In this document: one piece after another, positions 1 through 13,037 of the stretch
Layout: the number at the start of each line of letters is the position of its first letter
Position numbering within the stretch: the stretch's first letter is position 1
NCBI GenBank assembly: GCA_024138025.1
Contig: JAMXBD010001103.1
Coordinates: 310,001-374,000, forward strand
From: Combretum micranthum
Taxonomy: Eukaryota; Streptophyta; Magnoliopsida; Myrtales; Combretaceae
DNA: 64,000 bases
Direction of reading: 5' to 3'
Position numbers and translations under genes: made by a program
The notes under the pieces: generated by a model
Told to the model about the DNA's origin: nothing
The model's input: only the letters and a program-made list of their open reading frames with translations
The model's database searches: none

Positions 1-106
1 ACTACGGAAGAAGCTGTAGAAGAAAAGAGAAAAGGGAAAAAGAGAAAGAAGAAAGGAAGTGGGAAGGAAAGAAAGGAAAGAAAATGAAAGTAAAGGGGAA
101 GAGAGA
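1..106. repeat. Homopurine-rich (GA-rich) tract
   Basis: Almost every base on the + strand is A or G, with short GAAA, GGAAA and GAAG units and no fixed period. It runs directly into an AT dinucleotide run. This is simple sequence of a kind common in plant intergenic DNA. No coding sense is visible and it is cut by the window edge. Confidence 0.8.
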
Positions 107-130
107 ATATATATATATATATATATATAT
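107..130. repeat. (AT)n microsatellite
   Basis: A perfect run of about 12 AT units. Similar AT runs lie at about 2034-2053, 28622-28647 and 29588-29607. Confidence 0.85.
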
Positions 131-131
131 A

Positions 132-1489
132 GATTTAATGAATCTTGGAGAAGAATTTTATGTGGGGCAAAAGGAAATTTCGGAAACTTGTTAAATAATT
201 TTATTTTTTAGGTGCAAATGATATGTACGATAAATATATAATCAATAATATATTTGAATGAAAACTTATATATCTACTATATTAAATATTCTGAATATTA
301 TGATATATATTTAAAATTTTTAGTTCAAGATTTTTATTTTTCAGTTTTAATATCTATTATCGTAAACTAAAATTTATTCATTAAAGATTTAAGTTGTTAG
401 CGTTTTTATATTTTATAATCTAATTAATAATTAAATTTTTCTTAATTTAACTTTATTTATATTTTATTATTAATAATTGATGGGGTTTCACATATTCCAG
501 TAAGCAAAGTAAAGCAATTCGGCTTAAATGAAGAAGATATATTGCCAATGTAATGAATACTTACCGCAAAGAAAAAATGGCTGCAGAGACAATATTGTTC
601 ACAAGAACTGTTCATTTGTTGTGTAGCTTAAAAATCACTTTAAATAAAATGATTAATTGCCAAGATCAGGCATTAATACAACCCTACGATAATGACTTTG
701 CCGTCTGTACAGCTCATAAATAATAATGCTTCACCTACCAATATACAATTAATATTAATAAAGGTATATTTATGCATTATGAAATGGAATTGTTAACTAA
801 CACCAATAAACAATTGAGCTGTGGGGCTATTGCTTTAGGATTTATAATCAACGAACCTCGGTGTTTGCATAATGTTTAAATTATATGCTTCATCTTAATT
901 TTTTTTAATCAAAATATTTACTCTCCGTTTCCAGTTTCTTGCTTTTATCCATGTATTGTTCTAAGTAACGCTAGTGATTTTAGACCTGACTCATAAATTT
1001 AGGTGCAACATGATATGGTTATAGAAGAGTTTGGGAAAGTAAAAATTGATATAAGTAATAAATGGATTGAACAGCATATGACATAAATTTAAATTTGTCC
1101 GGGTTCAGGTTTAGGATCTAAACCTGTTAACAAACCTGCGAACCCATTAAAATATATAATTGTTTTTTTTAAATATAATATTATTACTCTAATTGAATTA
1201 CAAAATGGAAAACATTCACATAAGAAACAAATTACATATTAATGTAGCATATTATAAATTATAGATAAACCTATATAACATATGTAAAATATAGAATTAT
1301 CTAAGAAATAAAATATATAATTATATATTAATATAGAGTTGATTTATTTACTACATATATAGCATATATACATATATATACACAACATCTATAATAGCAT
1401 GAACAAGATATTTATAACATATATATGTATTAGATAAAAGACACAGATATAACAAAACCTATAGGATATAAATATATATCTATATATTA
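132..1489. other. AT-rich intergenic DNA without a recognised feature
   Basis: I see no gene, no LTR terminus and no clear inverted repeat here. The stretch is strongly AT-rich with stop codons in all frames and is probably old decayed repeat sequence. Confidence 0.5.
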
Positions 1490-3472
1490 TGTAACGTCCT
1501 AAAATTAGGACATTACAATCTGCCACGTGTCATTCTCTTTATAAGAACACACCAAGGTTAAAAATCTCGACCACAAGTATACACAATATAAAACTTCATA
1601 AACTCTCATAAAAGATACCTGTTTAAGTTATCTCATGAAACAAATCCTTTGAAGAAAACATCTTGTTGGCATAAACCAAAACCAACATACTTAATAATCC
1701 AAAAACTCAAATAAAACTTATAATAATATCAAAGTTTATAAAAAGTAAAATTTCAAAACTTCACATCATCTTCCAAGTCCATCTTTAAGATCTATAACAT
1801 CTTAATTATTAGCAGGATAGTCTACTCCACTAGCGTCCTCTCCCTTATCCACATAAATGTCATATCCTGATTTGTCGTATATAACTGGATCCTCACCTGG
1901 TCTTGAAAATGATAAAAGGATGAGCAAAAACGCTTAGTATGCCAAACCACAAAAAAAAAAAAAAAATACAAATGCCACACAAACAACATACATACATACA
2001 TACATACATAAATGCACACTCACACACACACACTATATATATATATATATATATTCATGCATCTAATCCTAATGCAACGAACACAATTTATTATCTTTAA
2101 TTAATTAGCAAAAAACACAGTTTAGAGCTATAGTACTCTAGTTCCAAATCTAAAGTTTCTCATGACCCTTAAAAAAAACAATATAGAAAATAAGTAATTA
2201 TAAATATATTCGTGTTGGAGAATCATCCAAACACTGCGGCCTCTGCCAAAACCTAATCTACCGGAATCATTTCTATGTACGAGTCCGCTCGGGACAATCT
2301 CACACATAGATCATCAGGATGCTTCATTAGTATCACACTCTGCGTGATCTTTACTAACCAAAGCCAAACACATACAACAAAATAATTTTATATGTTATAT
2401 AAAATTAGATTAATTTGATATTCTAATCCTACACACACAACATATAACAAACAAGGTAAAGTCGTACCTATATCAAATTCCAGGAACAGTACTCTAAATC
2501 ACCAAAATCTGTTTTTATAACACAACTCTTTATTCAACAGAACCTAGTAAATTTCAAAATACATCTCATTAGATAAACCTAAATCCATTCATATCCAAAA
2601 CCTAAATTTCAACATAATATCAAATCTATACCTTTTTTCCTTAATCGCAACACCTTATCCTTCAATTCAACAAATCTCCTCAATCACTTCTTAAACCCTA
2701 GAATTTCATTCAATGCCATATATATACCAGAAATCAACAATTGCCATTTTTATAAAATCATAAATATTAATACTTTAAAATACTTACCTAAATTCAATTT
2801 TAAATCCTTTTAACACAAAAACCAGATTTACAGATAATCAGGGTTTTCTCCAATCTCCCTTCAAACAATAGAAAATTCTAAAGAACTATAAAATTATACA
2901 TCTTAAAAGAAAAAAAATGGTTATTCAATTACCTGATTTGATCCTCAATCTTCCTTAAACACCCACTATTCAGATCTCCAAGAAAATTAGAACCATTTCT
3001 CTAATTCTTCTTCAAAACAAAAGAAAATCCTAAGATAATTCATAGATTGAAAGACTTTAAAGGAAAGATGTGATTTTGATTATCTGAATCCGATCTTCCA
3101 AGATCTCCTTTGACCAACAAAATCAAATCTCCAAACCCGATATGTATGTTTTCTAATTTTATCCCAAATTCAACAATCAAACTCTAAGAAATCTAATAAT
3201 CCATAAGATCTTAAAAAAAATGATTCAGTTACCTGATCTGGATTTCTGAATCCTTGGCGGCTATAAATTCTCAAAGGATAAGAATCTAGATTTAGGGTTT
3301 TGTTGGAGAAGAGAACAAAGAAAGAATATATAGGGACTTGTGACTTTTCATCTTCCGTCATGTGTCTGTCATATGACCAATATTGCATTAAAATTAAACT
3401 TTGTTGACAAATTTAACCTATATCAATGGATACTTTTATTCTTTTTTATGTAACATTTACTTGTATATTACA
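1490..3472 (-). mobile_element. Solo LTR, gypsy family A (copy A1), with 5-bp target duplication
   Basis: Read on the minus strand this begins TGTAATATACAAG and ends TAGGACGTTACA, giving TG...CA termini. The same 5-mer TATTA flanks both sides (1485-1489 and 3473-3477). Landmarks shared with the LTR at 53618-55546 include the terminal block, the CCACGTGTC / CCACGCGTT segment next to it, and a stretch containing CTACCGGAATCATTTC near 2260. No primer binding site or gag/pol lies beside it, which is what unequal recombination between two LTRs leaves. The TSD is AT-only, so weaker proof than a mixed one, but the matching family assignment makes a solo LTR the best reading. Length 1983 bp. Confidence 0.75.
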
Positions 3473-3717
3473 TATTATATAAATATTATGATATAACATG
3501 TTACATAAATATCAATATTAAAGTATAGATTGTATATAGAATATTTATAAAGTGGTTAGATTATATATAATAAATATATGTAACTTTTGCATACATATAA
3601 AGTGTGAATTACATATAAGACAACTTTGTTGATTTACTGAGCCATCCTAAATTATATATGTAAATATCAATTATATAAAATAATTACCTACATACCAATG
3701 CAAAATTGCATGTATAA

Positions 3718-5580
3718 TGTAACGCCCTAAAATTACATCAAGGTATGTATAGTCATCGCATATAACACTTATGTGCTATATGCAAAGGTCAACCCTAAAC
3801 GAAATTTTTTATTTCAAATAATTTCTAGCCAATTTTAAATTCTGGAATCATTTTATTTGATTTTAAAAATAATTAGATTTAGCAACAATAAAACATGTTT
3901 ATAAAAAAAAAAAATTATTCTACTCTTATGAGTAGAGGACTTTCATGAAAATAAAACCATATACCACTCATCTCTTGAGTAGTTTAAATTTCAAAACAAA
4001 ACCATATTATTGGGTATCTTATATACCTCTCATGATGGTAATACAAAGCTTTAAACTTTGAATTACAAACATGGGCTCTAAAACTAGGCCCTTAAAGGAA
4101 TTATAAGTTCAAAAGATAAACCCAGCTTTTTATATAAAACAAAATCAAAGTAAAATCCATCGGTCCGATCTAGTTTCACTTCTCATCAAAATTCTCCAAA
4201 ATCACCTATACTTGAGTTAAACATTAACATCAAATCAACACTTAGAAAGAAAATATCAATGAGCCAAAGCCTAATACGATAGTAACACAAGCATACACAA
4301 GATGATATGTGAGCTTAACATAATGCAATGCAACTAATAACAGTTTATTATCTTTAATTTTAAGTTAAACAAATCAACATTGGAGCACTCACACTCCAAT
4401 ATAACACCTCTGGGAATTTAGGAGTCTTGAGTAGCAGCAACTGCTTAGAGAGTTGATATAAGTAACCCGGATATCTATATCTCATATATCTAACCGAAAA
4501 AAAGAAAATAATTTCATCTAGGGTTCATAGTCGTCATGCATATCTACTTATCCTAGTCCATAATATAATATGGCTCAACCGGTCCCATAAATGTGAGCCA
4601 TACTATATTACATCCCTTTGAGTCTAAGTAGACGTTATTCCAATACCAGTTTCCTTATCGGCTACCTACCAAACCACCTATGAATTGCCATTGCATCATG
4701 TTAAGGGGTAACTTAAGCGCCTAACTACCATGCTGGCACCACCAACAAGGTTGTCTTTCCTTGAACTAGGTTCAACTACACAAGCACAAGCAACAATTAT
4801 TTATTAAGCCGAGTTTAAGTTTTAATTCATTTAGGAATGCCTACTCTAAACAAATAACGCACAAGTTACTGCATACCTGATGTCTTAAATCTAAAACAAA
4901 GGCAAAGAATAGATTAGCTATCCGTATACGTTTAAGAACACAATCATATAAGCATTTAATTTAATCATTAACTTATATCAGACATATTTTTAATTATTAA
5001 TTTTAGGTTTTCATTTGATCAAACACAAAAGTAGGAGCCCCGCCATTGCTACGAAGATCACACTGCCAAGATATAAATAATTCTCCATTGTCCATCAAAT
5101 TAAGTTTTTGTTAATTAAAGCTTTAGCCTAGCATATCTTAGAAACAACATATTTCTCTTATTATCTAGGGTTGAACCTAACATTTTACATCTAGGACAAT
5201 CACTAGTTATTGAGTCTATATTAACTTAATCTTAGCAAGTTGATTAGATTTAATCAATTAATTTAATTACTAGGTCATTTTTAATTATCTCTCTAGATCA
5301 TTATCATATATATATATATATATATATATATTAGGATTTTAGTTAATATAAGTATATATATTTTGGATCAAGTTTATTTTAGCTCCTTATAGTCTATTAA
5401 GTCAAATTAAACTTAGGTCTATTAACTAGTCTATTTTGTATTTAGGAGTTAATTGTGTGACTAATCATTTAATTCAAGTCTCTTATAATTTAATCTTATT
5501 TACTAATTATAACTTAGTTTCACAAAGCATATATTTTAACATAAATGGTTAATGCTATATGCATATAATACATACATGTA
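3718..5580 (-). mobile_element. LTR remnant, gypsy family B (copy B1)
   Basis: It starts TGTAACGCCCTAAAATTACA on the + strand, which is the complement of an LTR 3' end. It aligns by eye along most of its length with the second family-B LTR at 12188: the ATGAGCCAAAGCC motif, the block with repeated 'gagt' words near 4380-4500, and the ACCATTGCATCATG segment. It provides the empty site for the MITE present in the other copy (near 4632). The far end is not clear; homology fades at about 5580, so this may be a truncated LTR. No coding domain is attached. Confidence 0.65.
5307..5332. repeat. (AT)n microsatellite inside LTR B1
   Basis: A run of about 13 TA units. It is absent from the aligned part of copy B2, so it expanded after the two copies separated. 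Confidence 0.75.
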
Positions 5581-7124
5581 CATGTTCATCAAAAATAATT
5601 TCACTCATGTATTTAGTTGATTTTATAATATCTTTTTTTTTTAACTATATATGAGTAATATCTTATACATAATTTGTTAAATGCCTCTATATAGGATAAT
5701 AATGATTTTAAAATATAATTTCTAGAATAATACAAAATATTTCAATTCTAATGGAATCTATATATTTTAATATGTTTTATCAATCAATAAATAGGATGGC
5801 ACAAGATATTACTCAAGTATAGTTAACAAATTATTTGTTTTTAATTCTTTTTTGTGAAAGAAAGCTTGAAGCTTTTGTGTCATTGGGTCGTAATGGCTCT
5901 TAGTGGGTCTTCATTTCTTGGATTGGTCAACAAGACAGCAGTTCGTCTTCTGCTTATCATTTTCTATCGGTTACAGTTATGCTTGATTTGGTTGTCCCTA
6001 CTCACAAAACAAGCATAATCAGGTTAATGAAAGTTTCTTTGGATCATACATTGTATAAAGTCCGATCCTTTTGTTAGTTTTAGTTGGTTTGGTTTTGACT
6101 ACAACAAGACCTGATCTCTGTCGTTTTGTTGTCTTTCAGAAAGACCCATGTGTTTGGTATTCATATTGGTAGGTAAAGAAAAGGCCATTTTGGATTCAAG
6201 CATCACTATCTGAAACTGAAAAAGGAGAGTATTATTCAAATAGGCTTCCAACTCCAACACCTCTCCTAGACACCATAAAATATCCAGTTCATATGAAGAA
6301 TTTATCTGTCAAGGTACACTAAATCGTGTCTTTTCAAAATTTGATGCCATAATGTGATTTCATGGATAAGGAAACCCGAGCCATTTTTTTAGAAATGTGA
6401 TTTGCATGTAGAAACTGACCTAGTTCTGTGTATACTTCAGGAGTTGAAGCAACTTGCAGATGAGCTGCGGTCAGATGTGATCTTTACTGTTTCCAAAACC
6501 AGGGGTCATTTGGGATCGACTCTTGGTGTTGTTGCGCTAACCGTTGCTCTACATTATGTTTTCAGTACTCCACAGGACAAGATCCTCTGGGATGCTGGCC
6601 ACCAGGTTCATTGTTCCTCCTCACTTGATGCAGGGAGTCTTTTCAAGACATGATATTGATTGATCGTTGGCTCGATCTTTTGTTAATACTAGTCTCATCA
6701 TGATGCAGTCCTACCCCACAAAATCCTAACTGGTAGGAGAGATAGGATGCAGACCTTGAGGAGGCAAATGGATTGGCAGTGTTCACAAAACGATCTGAGA
6801 GTGAACATGACTGTTTTGGCACTTGTCATAGCTCTACCAGTATTTTAGCTGGATTAGGTAATTATATCTTTTGCTTTTCATGGCGCAGGACAGCAGAATG
6901 TATCATTTTCACTGAGTTCTCAATGATCATGAATCGTCAAGTATGAGGAACTGGTTTCCAATGGAATGATCTATTGGTTATGATTGCTGAGATGTTCTTG
7001 CCACGTGCTGCTATTGCAGAATGAACTTATTCTGGCTTTCTTGAGCACTTCAATTTTTTTCCCCTAGCCTCTTTTCAAATTCTTGTTTAATGCAACATAT
7101 AGGTGTGGCAGTTGGTAGGGATCT

Positions 7125-8945
7125 TGTAATATACAAATAAACAAATTATAAAAAAAGGTAAATATATCATTTGATATAAGATAAAAGATTTTATGGTTAT
7201 CCCTAATATATAATTAATTATTTTTTTGGTTAATAGACACGTGATAGAACATGAAGAGAGAAAATGGAAGACGAGAAGTTGTAGGGTGTAAGCCGGCATA
7301 AAGGCCACCAGCCTTGGCTTCAAGCTGCTGGTATAAGTCCTGTACACCGCGGCCTTTGGCGGCCTTCACGATCTCAGCAGAGAGTTTTGGTATTTAGGCC
7401 ACTAGTTTCACACCTAAATTACCAGCTTTCCTATATGGAAATTAAAAGGAGGTTTTTCATGTTTTTTTATATCCTAGGCATCCCTCTTCTTCAAATCATT
7501 CATCCTAGAATTCTCTCAAAATCCTCTCTTATAGTGATCTTAGCATCAAGAAGTCAAGGTCAAGATCAATGTGAGTTAGTTATCATCAAATTCTTTAATA
7601 ATCTAAGGATTTATCTTTTTCTAAGGTTTCTTTTGAAAAAAGGGAATTTTGAGGAAAAACCCTAGGACGTGTTAGAGAAATGGAGTTTTGCAATCAAAGA
7701 AGAGTAAGAAACCAAAAATAGGTAAGTTTAATATTTTCTTTTCTTTTAGTGATCTAAAATATAACCCTTTTTGAAATTATTGTTGATGATTGAAGGAAGT
7801 CATAATTTTAGAAGGAGTTTTTAGAGAAATCGTGTTTTTTTGGAGATTCTGGTTTTGTTTTCATCAAAGGAGAAAGGTGTATAGTTTAGGATTTGTAATT
7901 CTTTTTAGTTTAGGGTTTTAGATGATGATGAGATTAGGATTATCTTATGAAAACATGTTCTGATTTGAGTAATTAGTTATGAATAGGTGATTTGGTGAGA
8001 TTAGGGTTTTTGTTCCTGAAACTGATTACATGTATGATCTTACATTGCTTGTTGGTTGTGCTTGTAGGCTTAGAAGTATAAGCTGAACTAATTTTTATTT
8101 AGTTTAAAATTAAATTTATTGCTTGTGCTTAGTTGTGGTTAGTAAAGACGAGGTAGTACTGTGATACTAATGCCACGCCCTGATTATCTATGTGTGAGGT
8201 TGTCTCAAGTGGACTCATGCATAGATATGATTTCGGTAATTTAGGAAGTGGTATGATTACAGTACTCTGGGTGTGTGGAAAATTTCCAACACCATATATA
8301 TATATATTATTTATTTTTAATATTGGTTGTTTTTACGGAGTCCTAAGTTGCTTTGGGTTTAGGTTTAGGCACAAATAACCTTAGACTATTCTGTTTGATG
8401 GCTAATAAAAAGATAACAATTTATATTTCCTACATTAGTATTTAGAATGTATGTAAAACTGTATAATGCTTGTTCATATGTATGTATTTGTAATATGGCG
8501 TACTGGGTCTTTGTACTCATTCTTTTATCTTTTTTAAGAGCAAGTGAAGATCTAGTAATGTTTGATTTAATAGAATATGATGTATTCATAGATTATGGGG
8601 AGGATGATAGTGAACCTGATTATCCTACTAACTTTTAGAATTGCTTTGGACTAAAGACTAGGGCCATTTGAAGATTATAAGAAGATTTATATTTCTCTTA
8701 TAAGTTCTGAAATCTTATGAGAGTTTTCTTTTAATGGTTTAAGTTTAATTTGGGTTGGTCTTGGTCTATGCCAATGAAGTTAATAAGAAGTTTTATTATA
8801 TGAAATATTTTAAAATAAGTACCCCTGTATTTGAGTATTGAAAATGATATATATATTTATGGTTTAGTGAAATAATAACCTTAGCGTGTCCATCTCAAGT
8901 AAGGATACGTGACAGGTTGTAATGCCTTTAAGTGAGAGCATTACA
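7125..8945 (+). mobile_element. Solo LTR, gypsy family A (copy A2), inserted in a DXS exon
   Basis: It begins TGTAATATACAAAT and ends GAGAGCATTACA. The flanks are GATCT (7120-7124) and AATCT (8946-8950), a 5-bp target duplication with one later change. Removing the element and one flank restores the DXS reading VAVGRDLMRRKN, an independent proof of both ends. Its sequence is the + strand counterpart of copies A1 and A3; for example the GATTTCGGTAATTTAGGA block near 8230 is the complement of the CCGGAATCATTTC block of A1. No internal retrotransposon sequence remains. Length 1821 bp. Confidence 0.88.
7265..7375 (+). repeat. GC-rich GCCGGC / GGCGGCC motif island in LTR A2
   Basis: This short GC-rich patch in an AT-rich LTR holds AAGCCGGCAT, CCGCGGCC and TTGGCGGCC words with partial inverted symmetry. 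It lies about 140-250 bp from the LTR 5' end, in the presumed U3 region. A comparable patch sits at the matching place in LTR A3 (55195-55400). Confidence 0.6.
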
Positions 8946-10012
8946 AATCTCATGAGAAGGAAAAATCTTGTAGTTGCAGTTATAGGTGATGATGCCATGA
9001 TAGCCGGTCAGGCACATGAAGCCATGAACAATGCTGGTTACCTCGACTCTGACATAATTATCATTCTTCGTGACCAGAAGCAGGTTTCCCTACCAACTTC
9101 TGATCTGGATGTCCGATGCCTCCAGTTGGAGCACTGAGCTGTGCTTTGACTAGATTCCAATCAAAATAGACCTCTTAGGGCTCCCAGAAGTTGCTAAGGT
9201 AAGATGGATTTTCTTCAACATATGAAATATAAAGAAATTTTAGAATTCTTAGGAACAATAGAATATAATAATGTTGTTTCAACATGACCTTGTTTTAGGG
9301 TGATATGAAACAAATTGGTGGTCTTTGCATGCACTGGATGCAAAAGCAGACGATTATGCTTGAGGCGTGATCGTGACCCTGGATCAACCCTTTTTCAAGA
9401 GCTTGGGCTTCATTACATTGGTCCGGTTGATGATCACAGCATTGATGATCTAGTTGCAAGTCTCAGATAGGTTGAGGGTACTAAAAAAACAGGTCCTTTA
9501 TTTATTCATGTGGTTACAGAGAAGGGTTAGGGATATCCGTATGCAGAGAAAGCTGCTGACAAACATCGTGGTATTGATCAAGTTAACGTCTGAGCAATAC
9601 AATCATCTGCATTCATGTCCAGTTATGAATATGATGTTAAACAACAATGGAGTTTCTTACTGTATTTATCATCCGATCACATGAACTGACAAATGTCATG
9701 ATCAGGCAAGGAGCCTTTGCTTCTTTTAAATTCTTTAATCAGTGCAATACATTGTCATGGTTGTTAGAAGAATGAAAACAAATGTTATTTTTTGACCAAT
9801 GCATGGTCATGGTAAATGCGACAGGTTGTGCATGATGTGGATTTGCAGAAGTTGCCTGTTACATTTGCCATAGATCGAGCAGGATTAGTTGGAGTTGATG
9901 GCCGCACTCACTGTGGTGCTTTTGATGTCACCTTTATGGCTTGCCTCCCTAATATGATGGTAATGGCGCCTTCAGACGAGGCAGAACTTCCCACATGGTT
10001 GCTACTGCTGCT

Positions 10013-10741
10013 TAGGGGTGTTCACGGTTCGGTTAACCGGTCCGTGACCCCTTTTTTTTATCCTAACCGTAATAATCGGATTTTCAATATCCTAATCCTA
10101 AACCGATCCATTATGAACGGTCAACCGCTTTAACGGTTAACCCTTTTTTCGGTTAATTTTTTCGGTTTTCGGTTTTTAACCGTTTGACATAATGATTATG
10201 CAAATTTTGCAATTAATCATACTTTTCAATATGTCCGTAAAAATAATTTAGAGTATTTTTTTTATAATTATATTAAAAACTATAAATTAAGAATGTAAGA
10301 CATGTAAAATAGTTGTTAATATATATCGGTGTCATCAAGATAATCATCATAATAGCCTTTTACTCATGTGTTCTTATCAACCTTGATCAACTAAGCTCAA
10401 TACAAAATCTCAATCAAATACCACCATTCTAATTTTCAAACATATATGTATTTGTTTCTTTTTATCTTAATCATTCATTTTAACATAATTCATATTGATA
10501 ATACTAAAAAAAATAATTATATGGTTATATTATAAATTATATATATATTTATAATTACGGATTGGTTAACCGAATCCATCGGTTTCTAGAATCTAAAAAC
10601 CGAAACCGAAACCGAAAACCGAAAAAATTAAAAATGCTAATCCTAAACCGAAACCGATGAATCGGTTAACCGTTTTTTTCGGATTGGTTTCTTGGTTTCG
10701 GTTCGGTTATCCTAAACATTCGGTTTTTTTGCACACCCCTA
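10013..10741. mobile_element. hAT-type MITE inserted in a DXS exon
   Basis: The terminal inverted repeats are TAGGGGTGTTC on the left and the complement of GCACACCCCTA on the right. They are bordered by an 8-bp direct repeat CTGCTGCT (10005-10012 and 10742-10749), the TSD length typical of hAT elements. The target is itself a CTG run, so the exact TSD phase is uncertain. Sub-terminal sequence is rich in GGTTAACCG and AACCGAAACCG words in both orientations, and there is no transposase frame. Length 729 bp. Removing it joins the DXS segments MVAT and [16 protein letters not shown]. Confidence 0.82.
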
Positions 10742-11466
10742 CTGCTGCTGCTATCGATGATAGGCCAAGTTGTTTCCGATACCCTAGAGGAAAGGGGATA
10801 GGTTCTCAGCTCCCACCAGGAAAAAAAGGCATACCCTTAGAGATATATTAATTTATTTCTCACCACTTAGGAATCATGGATAGCGCATGAAGATAGGTAC
10901 TGATGTCAGTATTTTTCTTTTTAACCAGATCGGTGGAGGAAGGATACTGATTGAAGGAGATAGAGGTGCACCCCTGGGCTACGGGACAGCAGTCCAGAGC
11001 TGTTTAGCTGAAGCCTCTTTGTTGGAAACCCGTGGCTTACGAATCACGGTTGCGGACTCTCGCTTCTGCAAGCCACTAGATCATGCCCTTATCCGCAGCT
11101 TTGCTAAAACGCATGAGGCTTTTATCACGGTTGAGGAAGGCTCAATTGGAGGATTTGGGTCTCATGTGGCTCAGTTCATGGCCTATTAGATGGCACTACA
11201 AAGGTAAATCCTATACCCCAAGTTATTCTATCTCAAATCCGACACATACGCATATTGTTTACCATATTTGCGGTTGCAGTCATTTTCTTACGGCTGAAAG
11301 TTTGATGCATTGGAGACCCCTTGTTCTTCCTGATCGATTCATCAACATCGACCATGGCCCACCTGCAGACCAACTAGCTAAAGCTGGGCTTTCCTCAGCA
11401 CACATCGCAGCAACAACTAAAAATATACAAAGTAAGACAAGGGAAGCATTTGAAATCATGATATAG

Positions 11467-12187
11467 GAAAAGCTGTGTAAAAGAATCATCAAAGTAAGTT
11501 GAAAAGAAAAGAATCCTGCAGAAACTAACTGCAACTCCATAAATCAAATCGTAGCAGAGATAGAAGGAGGAGGAAAGGTCAAGCTCTGTTCGTTATGGTA
11601 AAAAATTATAATAACTTTTCGTTTTGGTATTGTTATTCAGTTTATTGATGACAAGTCTAGGGATCAGTTTATCTGATAACAATTTTCCCACCAGATCTTC
11701 TATTCCGCAACCATTGGATCTCCACGAGAACCCCATCCATAAAGATTGGTTCATCTACGAACTGAGAAAATCATCAAATTCGTAAAGAAAAGACAAACTA
11801 CAAAGTCTCTATCATGACAGGACTATATGTTCAACCATTTAACCATTAAAATAAATATAATAATTAAAATATTAACTATTTCGATTGTTCAATCATGGTT
11901 GCGAATAGTATGAGCTATTAGACAATAACGGGATCGATCTCGTCAAAATTAATGATGAGATCATAGAATTTTCCAAAAGTAAATACAAGATCAACACTAG
12001 ATTGAATTTTAGAAGATTGTTTCAATAAACCCGACTTACTTTTCAAGAAAATGATACTAAGAACTTAAAGATAATGACACTGAATCTTAAAACAACATTA
12101 CCTCTAAGGGCAACTAAATACTTAGGACAATCTAAATCTCCCCACAATTATAATAATTAATTTCTAAATATTAAGTGGCTAAGGTAT
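11467..12187. other. Gap between the DXS relic and the next LTR
   Basis: It begins with what may be the old DXS 3' untranslated region and then becomes ordinary AT-rich sequence. I see no other gene or repeat boundary. Confidence 0.4.
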
Positions 12188-13037
12188 TATAACGCCCTAA
12201 AATTTCATCAAGGCATATATAGCTATGTATAACATTTGTATATTATATGCTTAGGCTCCCTCGTATGAATTGTTTAGTGTAAACATTTGCTCTTCAATTT
12301 TAATTAGATTTTGAAAATGACTAGATTCATAAAGATAAATAAAACCATACAAAAACATTTTAGGAACTACTCTTACGAGTAGATTAGCTTCCAAAAACAA
12401 AATATACCATCAGGTATCTTTTATATTTTTTATGATGTTAAACAAAGTTTTAAAAACTTAAATTACAAAACTTGAACTCCACCAAGCCCTTAAAAGAATA
12501 TTACAAGTTCCCAAGAATAAATTCAGTTCTTAATGAAAATAAAACAAAATATATCTAACGTTTCTAAACCACTTCTGTCTTCAACAAACTCTTTCAATGC
12601 ATCCCATATACCCAAGGTAAACATCATCATCATCATCATCATCAAATTCATCACCTGGAAAGAAAACAATAATGAGCCAAAGCCCAGTACCTAGTAACAT
12701 AAGCACACACGACATGACACACAAGCTTAGACTAAATACAATGTAGCATTAACATGTCATTATCTTAAATTTAAAGTGAAACAAATAATACTGGAGTATT
12801 CATACTCTGAAACAAGCCTTAGAGAATCTGGGGATCCTGAGTAATAGCAACTACTCAGGGGGTTGATATAGGTAGCTCAGATACCTATATCTCCTAAATC
12901 TATTCGAAAAAGAGGAAATAGCCTCATTTAGGGTTCACAGTCATTACGCATCTCTACTTATTTTAGTTCATAATATAATATGGCTCAACCAGTCCTATAA
13001 ACGTGAACCATACTCTATTACATCCTTCCGAGCTTAA

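Larger units (their letters stand above)
5893..11466 (+). pseudogene. DXS: 1-deoxy-D-xylulose-5-phosphate synthase (DXS) pseudogene, plastid MEP pathway
   Basis: DXS joins pyruvate and glyceraldehyde 3-phosphate, using thiamine diphosphate, in the first step of plastid isoprenoid synthesis. Family order is recognisable from end to end. A transit-peptide-like start MALSGSSFLGLVNKTAV lies at 5893; [19 protein letters not shown] ends at 6313; exon 6441-6605 carries [15 protein letters not shown] and GHLGSTLG. Exon 6709-6857 is frameshifted. The exon from 7103 resumes at 8951 after an LTR insertion, with the TPP motif GDGAM changed to GDDAM, and ends at 9198. Later parts are about 9299-9590, about 9830-10850 (DRAGLVG kept, split by a MITE) and 10931-11203, with the C-terminus [20 protein letters not shown] ending at 11466. 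There are several frameshifts and stops, for example in 6709-6857, near 9110 and in 9299-9590. Introns are retained, so this is a duplicated, not processed, copy. No product is expected. Confidence 0.93.

Noticed and set aside
6402..6653. Intact small gene starting at 6402
   Set aside because: It is one DXS exon (6441-6605) extended into both neighbouring introns; the start and the end are chance.
11280..11540. 86-codon minus-strand frame
   Set aside because: It is antisense to the last DXS exon and has no recognisable motif.
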